Part shown: positions 45,260 to 56,707 of the stretch, in pieces | How the letters are laid out: each line of letters opens with the position of its first letter | Numbering within the stretch: position 1 is the stretch's first letter | Assembly: GCA_030848545.1 (NCBI GenBank) | Contig: JAVDCA010000032.1 | Span: 1 to 64,000 of the forward strand | Source of the DNA: Astrobacterium formosum | GTDB taxonomy: Bacteria; Pseudomonadota; Alphaproteobacteria; Rhizobiales; Xanthobacteraceae | Length of the DNA stretch: 64,000 nt | Direction: 5' to 3' | Program-made: the position numbers and the translations under genes | The notes under the pieces: model-generated | Seen by the model: the letters and a program-made list of their open reading frames with translations, nothing else | The model's database searches: none | Told to the model about the DNA's origin: nothing

Positions 45260-47089
45260 ATGGCCAACGGTTCCAATGGCGGCGCTCCGGCGATCAACGG
45301 GCGCGCCTATCCGATCGAGGACGCTACCTACGACGTGGTCGTGGTCGGCGCCGGCGGTGCCGGCCTGCGCGCCGTCGTCGGCTGCAGCGAGGCGGGCCTG
45401 CGCACCGCCTGCCTGACCAAGGTTTTCCCGACCCGTTCGCACACCGTCGCGGCCCAGGGCGGTATCGCCGCTTCTCTCGGCAACATGGGCGAGGACGACT
45501 GGCGCTGGCACATGTACGACACCGTCAAGGGGTCGGACTGGCTGGGCGACCAGGACGCCATCGAATACATGGTGCGCCACGCCCCGGCGGCGGTCTACGA
45601 GCTCGAGCATTGGGGCGTGCCGTTCTCGCGCCGCGAGGAAGACGGCAAGATCTACCAGCGTCCGTTCGGCGGCATGACGACCAATTACGGTAAGGGCATC
45701 GCGCTGCGCACCTGCGCGGCCGCCGACCGCACCGGCCACGCCATGCTGCACACCATGTACGGCGCGGCGCTCAAGCACAATGCCGAGTTCTTCATCGAAT
45801 ACTTCGTCATCGACCTGATCATGGAAGACGGCGCCTGCCGCGGCGTGATCGCCCTCGACATGGCGACCGGCCAGTTGCACCGCTTCCGCGCCCAGATGAC
45901 CATTTTGGCCACCGGCGGCTACGGCCGCGCCTACTTCTCCTGCACGTCGGCGCACATCTGCACCGGCGACGGCAACGCCATGGTGCTGCGCGCCGGCCTG
46001 CCGCTCCAGGACATGGAGTTCGTCCAGTTCCACCCGACCGGCATCTACGGCGCCGGCTGCCTGATCACCGAAGGTTCGCGCGGTGAGGGCGGCTACCTCG
46101 TGAATTCGCAGGGCGAGCGCTTCATGGAGCGCTATGCGCCGTCCGCCAAGGACCTCGCCTCGCGCGACGTGGTTTCTCGCGCCATGACCATCGAGATCCG
46201 CGAAGGACGCGGCGTCGGCAAGAAGAAGGACCACATCTTCCTTCATCTCGACCATCTCGATCCCAAGATCCTGCACGAACGCCTGCCGGGCATTTCCGAG
46301 TCGGCGCAGATCTTCGCCGGCGTCGACGTCACCCGCGAGCCGATCCCGGTGCTGCCGACCGTGCATTACAACATGGGCGGCATCCCGACCAATTATCACG
46401 GCGAGGTCCTGACCAAGAAGGGCGATGACCCGGATTCGGTGGTGCCCGGCCTGATGGCGCTCGGCGAAGCCGCCTGCGTTTCGGTGCACGGGGCGAACCG
46501 GCTCGGTTCCAACTCGCTCATCGACCTCGTGGTGTTCGGCCGCGCCGCCGGCCTCAAATGCGCCGAGATGCTCACGCCCGGCGAGAAGCAACGCGACCTC
46601 GCCAAGGACTCCGCCGAATTCGCGCTCACGCGTCTGGACAAGATGCGTTACGCCGACGGCGGCACGCCGGTGGCCGAGCTGCGCGCCAAGATGCAGGACG
46701 TGATGCAGAAGAACTGCGCCGTGTTCCGCACCGGCGAGATCCTGGCCGAGGGCCAGAAGCTGATCCACGACGTGTTCTCGGGCTCCGGCGACGTCAAGGT
46801 GACGGACCGCTCGCTCATCTGGAACACGGACCTGATGGAGGGGCTCGAATACGAGAACCTGATCGTCCAGGCCGTGACGACCATGGATTCGGCGCTCAAC
46901 CGCACCGAAAGCCGCGGCGCCCATGCGCGCGAGGACTATGCCCAGCGCGACGACAAGAACTGGATGAAGCATACGCTGACGTGGATGGACACCAAGTCCG
47001 GCAAGGTGACCATCGACTACCGGCCGGTGCACACCTACACCATGACCAACGAGGTGCAGTACATCGAGCCCAAGGCCCGCGTGTACTGA
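45260..47089 (+). CDS. sdhA: Succinate dehydrogenase flavoprotein subunit
   Basis: A 609-residue flavoprotein that oxidises succinate to fumarate. GAGGAG at 30-35 binds FAD, and H61 in [11 protein letters not shown] is the covalent FAD attachment site. Substrate-site residues lie in [19 protein letters not shown] and [10 protein letters not shown], with the C-terminal KHTLTW. The start at 45260 is five bases after the sdhD stop. Normal length. Confidence 0.98.
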   Translation: MANGSNGGAPAINGRAYPIEDATYDVVVVGAGGAGLRAVVGCSEAGLRTACLTKVFPTRSHTVAAQGGIAASLGNMGEDDWRWHMYDTVKGSDWLGDQDAIEYMVRHAPAAVYELEHWGVPFSRREEDGKIYQRPFGGMTTNYGKGIALRTCAAADRTGHAMLHTMYGAALKHNAEFFIEYFVIDLIMEDGACRGVIALDMATGQLHRFRAQMTILATGGYGRAYFSCTSAHICTGDGNAMVLRAGLPLQDMEFVQFHPTGIYGAGCLITEGSRGEGGYLVNSQGERFMERYAPSAKDLASRDVVSRAMTIEIREGRGVGKKKDHIFLHLDHLDPKILHERLPGISESAQIFAGVDVTREPIPVLPTVHYNMGGIPTNYHGEVLTKKGDDPDSVVPGLMALGEAACVSVHGANRLGSNSLIDLVVFGRAAGLKCAEMLTPGEKQRDLAKDSAEFALTRLDKMRYADGGTPVAELRAKMQDVMQKNCAVFRTGEILAEGQKLIHDVFSGSGDVKVTDRSLIWNTDLMEGLEYENLIVQAVTTMDSALNRTESRGAHAREDYAQRDDKNWMKHTLTWMDTKSGKVTIDYRPVHTYTMTNEVQYIEPKARVY

Positions 47090-47159
47090 CAGCATCGTCC
47101 GAGAGAACCAGACCCCCGCTGCCCGATCGACGAAGGCAAGAAAACCAAGGCGCTGACCG

Positions 47160-47939
47160 ATGGTCGAATTTGCACTCCCCAGGAACTCGGTGGTCCAGAA
47201 GGGCAAGCGCTGGCCGAAGCCCGACAACACCAAAAACCTGCACGAATTCCAAATCTACCGGTGGAACCCGGATGATGACGAAAACCCGCGCATGGACACC
47301 TATTTCGTCGATCTCGACGATTGCGGGCCGATGATTCTGGACGCCGTCCTGTGGATCAAGAACAAGATCGACCCGACGCTGACGTTCCGGCGCTCCTGCC
47401 GCGAAGGCATCTGCGGCTCGTGCTCGATGAACATCAACGGGCTCAACACGCTCGCCTGCACCAAGGCGATCAAGGACTATTCCGGCGTCATCACCATCCG
47501 GCCGCTGCCGCACATGGACGTGGTCAAGGACCTCGTCCCCGACCTGACCCACTTCTATGCCCAGCACGCCTCCGTGGAACCGTGGCTGCACACCTCCTCG
47601 CCGACGCCCGAGAAGGAGTGGAAGCAGACCCCGGAAGACCGCGCCAAGCTCGACGGCATGTACGAGTGCATCCTGTGCGCCTGCTGCTCGACCTCGTGCC
47701 CGATGTACTGGTGGCAAGGCGAGCGCTATCTCGGCCCGGCCGCGCTCCTGCAGGCACAGCGCTGGATCGCCGATAGCCGTGACGAGGCGACCGACGAGCG
47801 TCTCGACTATGTGGACGACGCCTTCAAGCTCTTCCGCTGCCGCACCATCCTGAACTGCGCGGCCGCCTGCCCGAAGGGCCTCAATCCCGCGAAGGCGATC
47901 GCCGAGATGCGCAAGGCGCTGGTGGAACGCTCGATCTAG
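47160..47939 (+). CDS. sdhB: Succinate dehydrogenase iron-sulfur subunit
   Basis: A 259-residue protein carrying three clusters. The [2Fe-2S] site is at [12 protein letters not shown], the [4Fe-4S] site at [12 protein letters not shown] and the [3Fe-4S] site at [18 protein letters not shown]. The PMYWW after the second motif is close to the quinone-site PSYWW. It lies 70 bp after sdhA in the operon. A hairpin follows at 47969. Confidence 0.98.
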   Translation: MVEFALPRNSVVQKGKRWPKPDNTKNLHEFQIYRWNPDDDENPRMDTYFVDLDDCGPMILDAVLWIKNKIDPTLTFRRSCREGICGSCSMNINGLNTLACTKAIKDYSGVITIRPLPHMDVVKDLVPDLTHFYAQHASVEPWLHTSSPTPEKEWKQTPEDRAKLDGMYECILCACCSTSCPMYWWQGERYLGPAALLQAQRWIADSRDEATDERLDYVDDAFKLFRCRTILNCAAACPKGLNPAKAIAEMRKALVERSI

Positions 47940-47968
47940 AGCCTGCCACCAAGCGCTTTCAAGTCGTC

Positions 47969-47991
47969 ATGCCCCGCTTCGTGCGGGGCAT
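47969..47991. terminator. Hairpin after sdhB
   Basis: ATGCCCCGC-TTCGT-GCGGGGCAT: a perfect 9-bp stem 30 bp after the sdhB stop. No long T run follows, so it may be a repeat-type stabiliser of mRNA ends rather than a classical terminator. Confidence 0.55.
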
Positions 47992-48079
47992 CGACGTTTC
48001 AGGGTCATGCGGCATCTCCAAGATCCGTTGCGGCGGGTCGTGGACGTCCTGCGACATGGGCGTCCGCCCATAATCGGAT

Positions 48080-48826
48080 TCAGTCGACCAGCTCCGCCCT
48101 CAGATCAGCGAGGATCGCCTCGTCCATGCGCAAGTACCCCGCCGTCAACTTCGCTACGCCCTTGTAGAAATCGGTGTCGGCGTAGACCGCGACGTCGGCG
48201 CAGAACGCCGGCACCCAATTGGCGAGGTGTCGTGTCAGGAATTCGGCCTGCTGAGTCAGCCCGAATGCGACACCCTCAGGTTCGGCCGCGGCGAGCGCGT
48301 GGCGTGTTTCAGCGCACAGATGCGCCATGAATTCCAGCTCGAGGGCGATGTGGTCCTCCGGAACCGTGAAGGCGTCGGACTTGTCCAGTCCGCTTGTCCG
48401 GTAGGCGGCGACGACCTTGTCGCGTGCATCCTGCATGATCAGCCGCTCGGGGCTCGTATACACGGACTCGTATGGATAGGCGACAGCGCCACTCGCGATG
48501 CCGGCGCCGAGAAAGACGCGCGCGTAATCGACCGCGAGAGTCGTGACGGGATCGGTCTGCGGCCGCCGTAGCCAGCCTTCCAGCAAACGGGCTCCGGCCG
48601 CCATGTCGTCGTCGTTGTCCGCGGCGGGAAAGCTCATGGCGGCCAATCCATCCAGAAAGGCGGGATCGACTTCGGCCCTGTAGAGGCGCGTGAGGAGCCG
48701 ATACAGGTTTTCGCGGTTCTCCAGCAAGGCCACGGTCTCGGGCGTCGATTCCACGAAAGCTCTCCATCTGTCTTGGCACGCCGTGGGGCGAAGACGGTCG
48801 GTCATCGCCCCACGGTCGTCGATCAT
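48080..48826 (-). CDS. TorD/DmsD-family molybdoenzyme chaperone
   Basis: A 248-residue all-helical protein of the TorD superfamily. These proteins bind the Tat signal of a molybdoenzyme and help cofactor insertion before export. LYRLLTRLY...DPAFLDGL, DYARVFLGAG...PYESVYTSPERLIMQ and PEDHIALELEFMAHLC match the family. It lies 16 bp after the DmsB-like subunit in the minus-strand operon, whose catalytic subunit has a Tat signal. The alternative start is ATG 48805. Confidence 0.9.
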   Translation of the reverse strand: MIDDRGAMTDRLRPTACQDRWRAFVESTPETVALLENRENLYRLLTRLYRAEVDPAFLDGLAAMSFPAADNDDDMAAGARLLEGWLRRPQTDPVTTLAVDYARVFLGAGIASGAVAYPYESVYTSPERLIMQDARDKVVAAYRTSGLDKSDAFTVPEDHIALELEFMAHLCAETRHALAAAEPEGVAFGLTQQAEFLTRHLANWVPAFCADVAVYADTDFYKGVAKLTAGYLRMDEAILADLRAELVD

Positions 48827-48842
48827 ATCCGGTCAGCGGACC

Positions 48843-49427
48843 TCATGGTTGGTTCTGTGTCCACTTGGCCGTCTTCGGATGCAGGATGTAGCGAACCGAC
48901 GGCTTGTTGTTGCCGAGTTCAGGCAGGCTGTGGACGTTGTCGCTGCCGGCAGCCTTGAGGGCCTTGGAAACGTCGCTGTTCGGATCATCGGCGTCGCCGA
49001 AGAAGCGAGCCTTGGCGACGCAACTCTTCACGCAGGCGGGCTTGTCGCCCGCCTCCTGCAGGTGCAGGCACAGCGTGCACTTTTCCACCACCTTGGTTTC
49101 GGTGTTGAAGGATCGCGCCCCATACGGGCACGCCTTCATGCACAGCTGGCAGCCGATGCACTTGGCCTTGTCGATCAGGACGATGCCGTCCGGGCGCTTG
49201 TAGGAGGCGCCGGTCGGGCAGGTCTTGACGCAGGGCGGATCCTCGCATTCCTGGCACATGGTCGGCAGGAAATACATCTGCACGTCGGGATAACGGCCGC
49301 TCGGTCCGACAGTCAAAACCTTGTTCCAGGACAGGCCGAGTGCGACGCCGTTCTCCTGCTTGCAGGACACCTCGCAGGTGTAGCAGCCGATGCAGCGGTC
49401 GAGATCGATGACGAGGGTCTTTCTCAT
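48843..49427 (-). CDS. DmsB-like four-cluster ferredoxin subunit
   Basis: A 194-residue electron-transfer subunit with four [4Fe-4S] motifs: C12-C22 (CIGCYTCEVSC), CQECEDPPCVKTCP, CIGCQLCMKACP, and CTLCLHLQEAGDKPACVKSC. It has no signal peptide of its own, so it should be co-exported with the catalytic subunit, whose stop it overlaps by four bases. It passes electrons between a membrane or soluble partner and the molybdenum subunit. Confidence 0.94.
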   Translation of the reverse strand: MRKTLVIDLDRCIGCYTCEVSCKQENGVALGLSWNKVLTVGPSGRYPDVQMYFLPTMCQECEDPPCVKTCPTGASYKRPDGIVLIDKAKCIGCQLCMKACPYGARSFNTETKVVEKCTLCLHLQEAGDKPACVKSCVAKARFFGDADDPNSDVSKALKAAGSDNVHSLPELGNNKPSVRYILHPKTAKWTQNQP

Positions 49428-52126
49428 GACCGCACCTCCACGGGTTTCGTCGCTTCAGTCGGCTGTGGAAGCCAGGCGGCGTACTGCTCGGGCTTGTACC
49501 AGACTCCGGGCGGTGGCCCTCCGGCCTTGGAGATTTTGACCTGGTAACCACGAATCGTGTAGGTGCCGCAGACGTCGTTGTAGGGCGGATCGGCGCTGGA
49601 GAGGATGTTGACGTTCATCTCCTGCCAGCCCTGCGTCGGAGTGCCGAGTCCTTCGGGATTCCAGAAACGCTCCATGTAGACAACTCCGGGCGCCATGCCG
49701 GCGGTGACGCGGGCGCGCGCCTGGATCTTGCCGCGTCGCGATTCGACCCAGAGCCAATCGCCATGGGCGACCCCGGAGGTCTTGGCGTCGTCCGGATGGA
49801 CCCAGAGTTCGGGCACTGGACAGATCTCCCGCAGCCACGGAATGTTGCGCAGCGTTCCGTGGTGGAACATCGGCAATCGCCCATTGGTCATGACCAGCGG
49901 GTATGTCTTGCCGATTTCTGCCTTCGGGTTCTCGTGCGGCTCCATATAGTAGAGCAGCGGGTCATAGTCCTTCGACGCCGGCGGCAATGGATAGGTCGTG
50001 AAAGGCACGCCGGTGCGGGCCAGCGTGATCATGCTCTCCATGTAGATCTCGCATTTCTTCGACGGCGTGCCGAAACCGCGAGGTTTGCCGGTCTTGGGGT
50101 CGATCTCCTTGTAGACGTAGTAGACCTTCCACTTGTCGAAGGGGCAGAAATCGACCGGTGCCTTCTGAACGAACTCCTTCCACGTCATCTTCACGGCGGA
50201 ATCGGTCCAGGCATCGAGCTGCTGTTCGTATGTGTCGAAATACGGCTGCTCCGGTGCGGTCGCTTTGGCATCGAACGATCGCCTGCAGTCCTCGTGGCCG
50301 AGCTTGGCGCAACGTTTGGCCAGTTCCGGGAAAATGGCGGTCTCGTTCATGGTCTCCCACAGATGCGTCACCGCCCGGCGCGCGAACAGCTTGTTCATGC
50401 TCCTGACGACGAAGTCGGTCTCCAGCCATTCGGTCGCCGGCAGGAGGATGTCCGCATAGGCCGAGAACGAGGTCGGGTACATGTAGATGTGCACGATGAG
50501 ATCGAGATTCTTCATAGCCTCGACCCATTTGTGCGGCTCCGCCACCATGGCGAGCTTGTTGCCCGAGCGGTCGATCCAGACCTTGAGTGGATAGGGCTTG
50601 CCGGTGGCCATCGCCTTGAGGATCTCGGCCGGCTGGCCGGTCCACCAGGTCAGCAGTCCTTTGTGTTCGATGTTACCGAGACGCTTATTGAGCTGTGCCT
50701 CCGACAGGAAATCCTTGAGCGGAGTGCTGCGCAGATCGCGGACGGCGCCGTCCGTGAAGCGCTGCAGCAAGGTCCCGGGCTTCTCGACGTTGCCCATCAT
50801 CAGGTCGAGGGCGGCAGCCCCCATGGCCGACTGGGTCGAGTTCGGATTGTGGTCGGTGGCGACGCCGAGAATGATGCCGGAGGGTGAATTTCGCGCGTAG
50901 AGATCGATCGCCTCCTCGACCTTCTTGGCGTCGAGCCAGCAGATCTCGGCCGCCTTGGCGATGGTGAACGGTTCGACGCGTTCGGCGAGCAGCTGGAAGC
51001 CGGTCTTGCACGCTGCGCCGTTGACCGTGAAGGATCCGGCGAGGGCGGGGTCGAGATTGTCGTCGAACGGATAGGGCAGCGGCCGGGCGGTGTTGGTCTT
51101 CCTGTCCCACACCACGAAAGTGTCCTTGCTGCCGCCAGTCTTGAGATCGCTCTCGCGCAGGAGCATCTTCGTCTTGACGTCGACGAGATAGGGCAGGTTC
51201 GTCCACTTCATGACGAAGTCGGCGTCGTAAAGCTTCTTGTCGATGATGTGCTTGATCCAGGCCGACATCAGCGCGACGTCCGTTCCCGGCCGGATGGGCA
51301 GCCAGATGTCGGCCTTGGCGGCGTCCGGCGTCATGCGCGGATCGATCACGACCGTCTTGACGCCACGGGCGCGCAATTCGACCAAGGCCTGCCCGCCGCA
51401 CGGAGGGGTCGAGTAGGAGGGTCCGGTGCCCCACAGCACAAGCGCTTTGATCGGCGTCTGGTCCGGATAGTAGAGTTCGAGGCAGTTGGAATCGGCGATG
51501 CTGGTATTGCCGCTGCCGCCGCCGCCATACATCAGCATGTAGACGAGCTGACGCGGCATGTAGCACTGCGCCGCGCCGGGCTCGAACCAGTTCGGCGAAC
51601 CGAAGACGTCGAGGAATCGTGCGATGCTCATGAAGTTCGGATTGCCGCCGCCGCCGGTCGATCCCACGACCGCCTCGGCGCCGTATTTCTCGCGCGTTTC
51701 CATCAGCTTCGTGGCGATGGTGTCGAGCGCCTCTTCCCACGAGATGCGCTGCCACTTGTTCTCGCCGCGCTTGCCGACCCGTTTCATCGGATACTTGTTG
51801 CGGCTGGGATGATAGAGGGCCTGGATGCCCGCCAGTCCCTTGGCGCACATCGCGCCCTTGCTCATCGGATCTTCGGGGTTGCCCTCGAGCTTGATGACGC
51901 GGCCGTCGCGGACATGCGCGAGGACGCCGCAATTACTGATGCAGGCGCGGCATTGCGTCTTGACGATCTTGGTCGCGGGCCCCGCATCCTTGCTCGCAGG
52001 CCCCGTATCGCGCGCCGGTTGCGCGCGCACGAGCCCGGGGCTCACCGAAGCGCTCAACGCCGCCGCGACGCCGGTGACCGTCGTCGCGTGCAGAAAGTCT
52101 CTTCGTCTCAATTCGGCTTGTTTCAT
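49424..52126 (-). CDS. DMSO-reductase-family molybdopterin oxidoreductase, catalytic subunit
   Basis: A 900-residue bis-MGD enzyme. A Tat signal with RRRDFL is at residues 7-12. The N-terminal [4Fe-4S] site is C59, C62, C66 and C94. C188 (GAAQCYMPRQ) sits where the molybdenum ligand is expected, a cysteine as in Psr/Phs-type enzymes. Later come LVLWGTGPS, DPRMTPDAAKAD and a C-terminal MGD domain (VMTNGRLPMFHHGT). Relatives act on sulfur oxyanions, N- or S-oxides, As/Se oxyanions or phenolic hydroxyls; the substrate cannot be chosen from sequence. First gene of the operon with the Fe-S subunit and TorD, behind a sigma-54 promoter. Start at 52126; the open frame 22 codons upstream is not conserved. 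Confidence 0.92.
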   Translation of the reverse strand: MKQAELRRRDFLHATTVTGVAAALSASVSPGLVRAQPARDTGPASKDAGPATKIVKTQCRACISNCGVLAHVRDGRVIKLEGNPEDPMSKGAMCAKGLAGIQALYHPSRNKYPMKRVGKRGENKWQRISWEEALDTIATKLMETREKYGAEAVVGSTGGGGNPNFMSIARFLDVFGSPNWFEPGAAQCYMPRQLVYMLMYGGGGSGNTSIADSNCLELYYPDQTPIKALVLWGTGPSYSTPPCGGQALVELRARGVKTVVIDPRMTPDAAKADIWLPIRPGTDVALMSAWIKHIIDKKLYDADFVMKWTNLPYLVDVKTKMLLRESDLKTGGSKDTFVVWDRKTNTARPLPYPFDDNLDPALAGSFTVNGAACKTGFQLLAERVEPFTIAKAAEICWLDAKKVEEAIDLYARNSPSGIILGVATDHNPNSTQSAMGAAALDLMMGNVEKPGTLLQRFTDGAVRDLRSTPLKDFLSEAQLNKRLGNIEHKGLLTWWTGQPAEILKAMATGKPYPLKVWIDRSGNKLAMVAEPHKWVEAMKNLDLIVHIYMYPTSFSAYADILLPATEWLETDFVVRSMNKLFARRAVTHLWETMNETAIFPELAKRCAKLGHEDCRRSFDAKATAPEQPYFDTYEQQLDAWTDSAVKMTWKEFVQKAPVDFCPFDKWKVYYVYKEIDPKTGKPRGFGTPSKKCEIYMESMITLARTGVPFTTYPLPPASKDYDPLLYYMEPHENPKAEIGKTYPLVMTNGRLPMFHHGTLRNIPWLREICPVPELWVHPDDAKTSGVAHGDWLWVESRRGKIQARARVTAGMAPGVVYMERFWNPEGLGTPTQGWQEMNVNILSSADPPYNDVCGTYTIRGYQVKISKAGGPPPGVWYKPEQYAAWLPQPTEATKPVEVRS

Positions 52127-52210
52127 GAGGTCTCTCGTCCTCTTGCAGGCGGGTGCCCGGCGAATCCCGGAATTCACGAGAAAACGCGGCATCGGCTACG
52201 CGTGAGCGTC

Positions 52211-52228
52211 CGCACAAACCGTGCCAAG
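52211..52228 (-). promoter_or_regulatory. Sigma-54 (-24/-12) promoter of the molybdoenzyme operon
   Basis: On the minus strand, TTGGCACGGTTTGTGC keeps the invariant GG-N10-GC spacing and the full TTGGCACG of the -24 element. It lies about 85-100 bp upstream of the catalytic-subunit start. A sigma-54 activator gene is divergent from it, which fits. Confidence 0.75.
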
Positions 52229-52322
52229 CCGGACGCAAGCGCGATGACTGAAATTCCATCGCGATTGCAGGCGTTTCCAATGATTGGCGGAGCGTCGTTG
52301 CGTCCCCCGATGTCGGCGGGCA

Positions 52323-52367
52323 GACGCCGGGCGTCGAATCTCAGACACTGTCGAAATTACGACGGTG
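52323..52367. promoter_or_regulatory. Candidate enhancer (UAS) palindromes for the sigma-54 activator
   Basis: CACTGTCG-AAATTA-CGACGGTG (52346-52367) is a near-perfect inverted repeat, and GACGCC-G-GGCGTC (52323-52335) a perfect one. They lie about 100-140 bp upstream of the sigma-54 promoter, the normal range for activator binding, and also upstream of the activator gene. The other parts of 52127-52431 hold nothing more. Confidence 0.5.
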
Positions 52368-52431
52368 CATACCGTTCCAGCCTTGGCATCGCGAAACTAC
52401 CAACTCGCTGACGGCGTTTCTGCAATGTATT

Positions 52432-54639
<2,208 letters not shown>

Positions 54640-54691
54640 CCGCGGGAAGGGTGACGGGATTCAATCCGATTGGTGAAAATGGACATCGAAG

Positions 54692-55198
54692 ATGGGAATT
54701 CCCCTAGAGCTCGCCTTCGTGATCTTTACCTGTCTGGGCGCGGTGCTGTTCGCTGCGTCGGGCGCCGGCGCGCTGGCCGGCCGGTGCGGTTCGCTGCTCC
54801 TGCCGGTCACGGGTCTCGCATTGGTCGCAATGCTCGGCAGCGTGGCCTCGCTCGGCATGCATCTCGGTCATCCCGAACGCATTTTCGGTGCGCTCGTCAA
54901 CGTCCGTTCGCTCTTTTCGCGCGAACTGATCGCGATCCTCGTCGCCATCGTGCTCATGGCGGCGTTCGCATATCGGCTCGCTAGGGGCATGACGCTGGCG
55001 AAGCCGCTGGCGGCCGTCGCCATCGTGACGTCCATTGCGCTCCTGGTCTTCACTGCCCAGCTCGCCGAGTTCTGGATTTCGCATCGCAAAATGGTCGGGC
55101 AGGTCGGGGCGGGATGTGCGGCACATGCTGCAGCCATGGCGCCGGTGTGCGCTGCGGACGACGGCCATCCTTTGCGACGATCGCGAGCCATCGCTTGA
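54692..55198 (+). CDS. Short DmsC-like membrane anchor, probably truncated
   Basis: A 168-residue hydrophobic protein with four membrane segments. GAVLFAASGAGALAGRCGSLLLPVTGLALVAMLGSVASLGMHLGHPERIFGALVNVRSLFSREL resembles the N-terminal half of DmsC-type quinol-oxidising anchors (about 280 residues). After about residue 135 (FWISHRKMVGQ) the similarity stops and the tail is polar and Cys/Ala-rich. It may be a shortened anchor or a decayed gene. It follows the activator by about 50 bp on the same strand. Confidence 0.65.
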   Translation: MGIPLELAFVIFTCLGAVLFAASGAGALAGRCGSLLLPVTGLALVAMLGSVASLGMHLGHPERIFGALVNVRSLFSRELIAILVAIVLMAAFAYRLARGMTLAKPLAAVAIVTSIALLVFTAQLAEFWISHRKMVGQVGAGCAAHAAAMAPVCAADDGHPLRRSRAIA

Positions 55199-55234
55199 TG
55201 ATTGCGACAAGCAGGACGAATCGAACGGCCGGCG

Positions 55235-55837
55235 ATGGGTAAGCGTTTGAAGGAACTGATCGGCCGGCGCAGCTTGCTGCAGGCTGTGACGGCGACCGGA
55301 TTGCTGCTCGGGTTGGGCGGCATCGCCTCGTGGACTTCTCGTCGGTCCGCCGCCGATCCCTATCTGGTGCGGCCACCCGGCGGCCAGGACGAGGCGCGTT
55401 TCACTTCGCTGTGCATCAAGTGCAATCGTTGCACCGAAATCTGTCCCGAGGACGTCATCGTCAATGCAGGTGTGCGCGACGGGCCGTTGGTGGCACGCAC
55501 ACCCAGGCTCGACTTTTCATTAGGCTATTGCGACTTCTGCATGGACTGCATCGTCGTCTGCCCGACCGCGGCGCTGCTCCCGATCAGGAAATCCGAGGCC
55601 AAGCTCGGCATCGCAGTGATCATGAAGGACCGCTGCATTCCATGGCAATGGGGCGGCTGTACGCGCTGCTACGAAAAGTGTCCCGAAAAGGCGATCATCC
55701 TCGACGAGTTCAAGCGGCCGATCGTCGTCGCGGACAAGTGCAACGGTTGTGGCCTGTGCAAGCTCGTTTGTCCGACCGACCAGTTGCGCTCCTACAAGCC
55801 CGGACAGACCCGCGGCATCGAGATTGAGCGGACCTGA
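55235..55837 (+). CDS. NapG-like ferredoxin-type protein
   Basis: A 200-residue Fe-S protein with an N-terminal GRRSLLQAVTATGLLLGLGG signal-like segment, so probably exported or membrane-attached. Four [4Fe-4S] motifs follow at about C60-C70, C99-C109, C134-C149 and C169-C179. The order and the DPYLVRPPGGQDEARFTSLCIKC stretch match NapG/MauM proteins, which pass electrons from quinol with NapH. ATG 55235 was chosen over an upstream TTG. Next is a NapH-like gene. Confidence 0.87.
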   Translation: MGKRLKELIGRRSLLQAVTATGLLLGLGGIASWTSRRSAADPYLVRPPGGQDEARFTSLCIKCNRCTEICPEDVIVNAGVRDGPLVARTPRLDFSLGYCDFCMDCIVVCPTAALLPIRKSEAKLGIAVIMKDRCIPWQWGGCTRCYEKCPEKAIILDEFKRPIVVADKCNGCGLCKLVCPTDQLRSYKPGQTRGIEIERT

Positions 55838-55855
55838 GGCCATGGTCGTGCCCAT

Positions 55856-56707
55856 ATGAATAAGCCCCGAAGCACAACGAGATCGATCCGGACGGCGACG
55901 ATGGCCGGGTTTCTGGCGCTCGCCCTAGCCGGCGCCTTCTGGCATTCCGGCATCGGTGCATTTTCAGGATTCGGAATCTGGTCGGTCGCCGCCATCTGTC
56001 CGCTCGGCTTTCTCGAAACCGTGCTGGCCGCCCGCAGCGTGGTCCCCTGGCTTCTGGTGCCGTTCCTCGCCATGGTCATCATGACGGCGTTGTACGGGCG
56101 CGTGTTCTGCGGCTGGGTCTGCCCGGTTCCTCTGGTGCGCAGTTGGCTCCCGGGCAGCAACGCCAGCCCGGCGGGGAAGAACGGCAATCACGACGTCCGC
56201 CTCGGGAACGGGACTGAAACGGCTGATCACGAATCCCGAGCCTGGCCGGCGCTGTCCGTTCTCGCCGGCACGCTCGTGTCCGCGTCGGTCTTCGGCTTTC
56301 CGGTCTTCTGCCTGGTCTGTCCGATCGGCCTGACCCTGGCGACGGGCTTTGCCGCAGTGCATCTCGTGCGCACCGGCCAGCCCTCGTTCGATCTCATGGT
56401 GTTCCCCGCAATCGTGATCATCGAGCTGGCAGTCCTGAAGAAATGGTGTTCCCGGCTGTGCCCGCTCGGAGCACTGCTGAGCCTGTTCTCGCTGCCTCAG
56501 CGCGGGCTGGTGCCGACCGTCGACCGCACCCGTTGCCTGGTGGAGACCAAAGGGTCACGTTGCCACGAATGCCGGAAGGGTTGCGAATTCGACATCGATC
56601 TCAAGAAGCCGCCGTTCGAGGGCGGCATCAACGAATGCAACAAGTGTCGCGTCTGTGCCGACAATTGTCCCGCCAAGGCCATCAGCTTTCCGTGGTGGAA
56701 GGGATAG
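55856..56707 (+). CDS. NapH-like membrane Fe-S quinol dehydrogenase
   Basis: A 283-residue protein with about four or five membrane segments and the NapH-type CxxxCP pairs at membrane borders (CGWVCPVPL, CLVCPIGL, CSRLCPLGAL). It ends in a cytoplasmic ferredoxin part (CHECRKGCEFD, CNKCRVCADNCPAKA). NapH-type proteins oxidise menaquinol or ubiquinol and feed a NapG-like partner. It is 18 bp after the napG-like gene and directly adjacent to the next Fe-S gene (stop at 56707, start at 56708). Confidence 0.88.
   Translation: MNKPRSTTRSIRTATMAGFLALALAGAFWHSGIGAFSGFGIWSVAAICPLGFLETVLAARSVVPWLLVPFLAMVIMTALYGRVFCGWVCPVPLVRSWLPGSNASPAGKNGNHDVRLGNGTETADHESRAWPALSVLAGTLVSASVFGFPVFCLVCPIGLTLATGFAAVHLVRTGQPSFDLMVFPAIVIIELAVLKKWCSRLCPLGALLSLFSLPQRGLVPTVDRTRCLVETKGSRCHECRKGCEFDIDLKKPPFEGGINECNKCRVCADNCPAKAISFPWWKG

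Noticed and set aside
45233-47233. Long minus-strand open frame opposite sdhA
   Set aside because: Shadow frame; sdhA on the plus strand is unambiguous and the antisense product has no family features.
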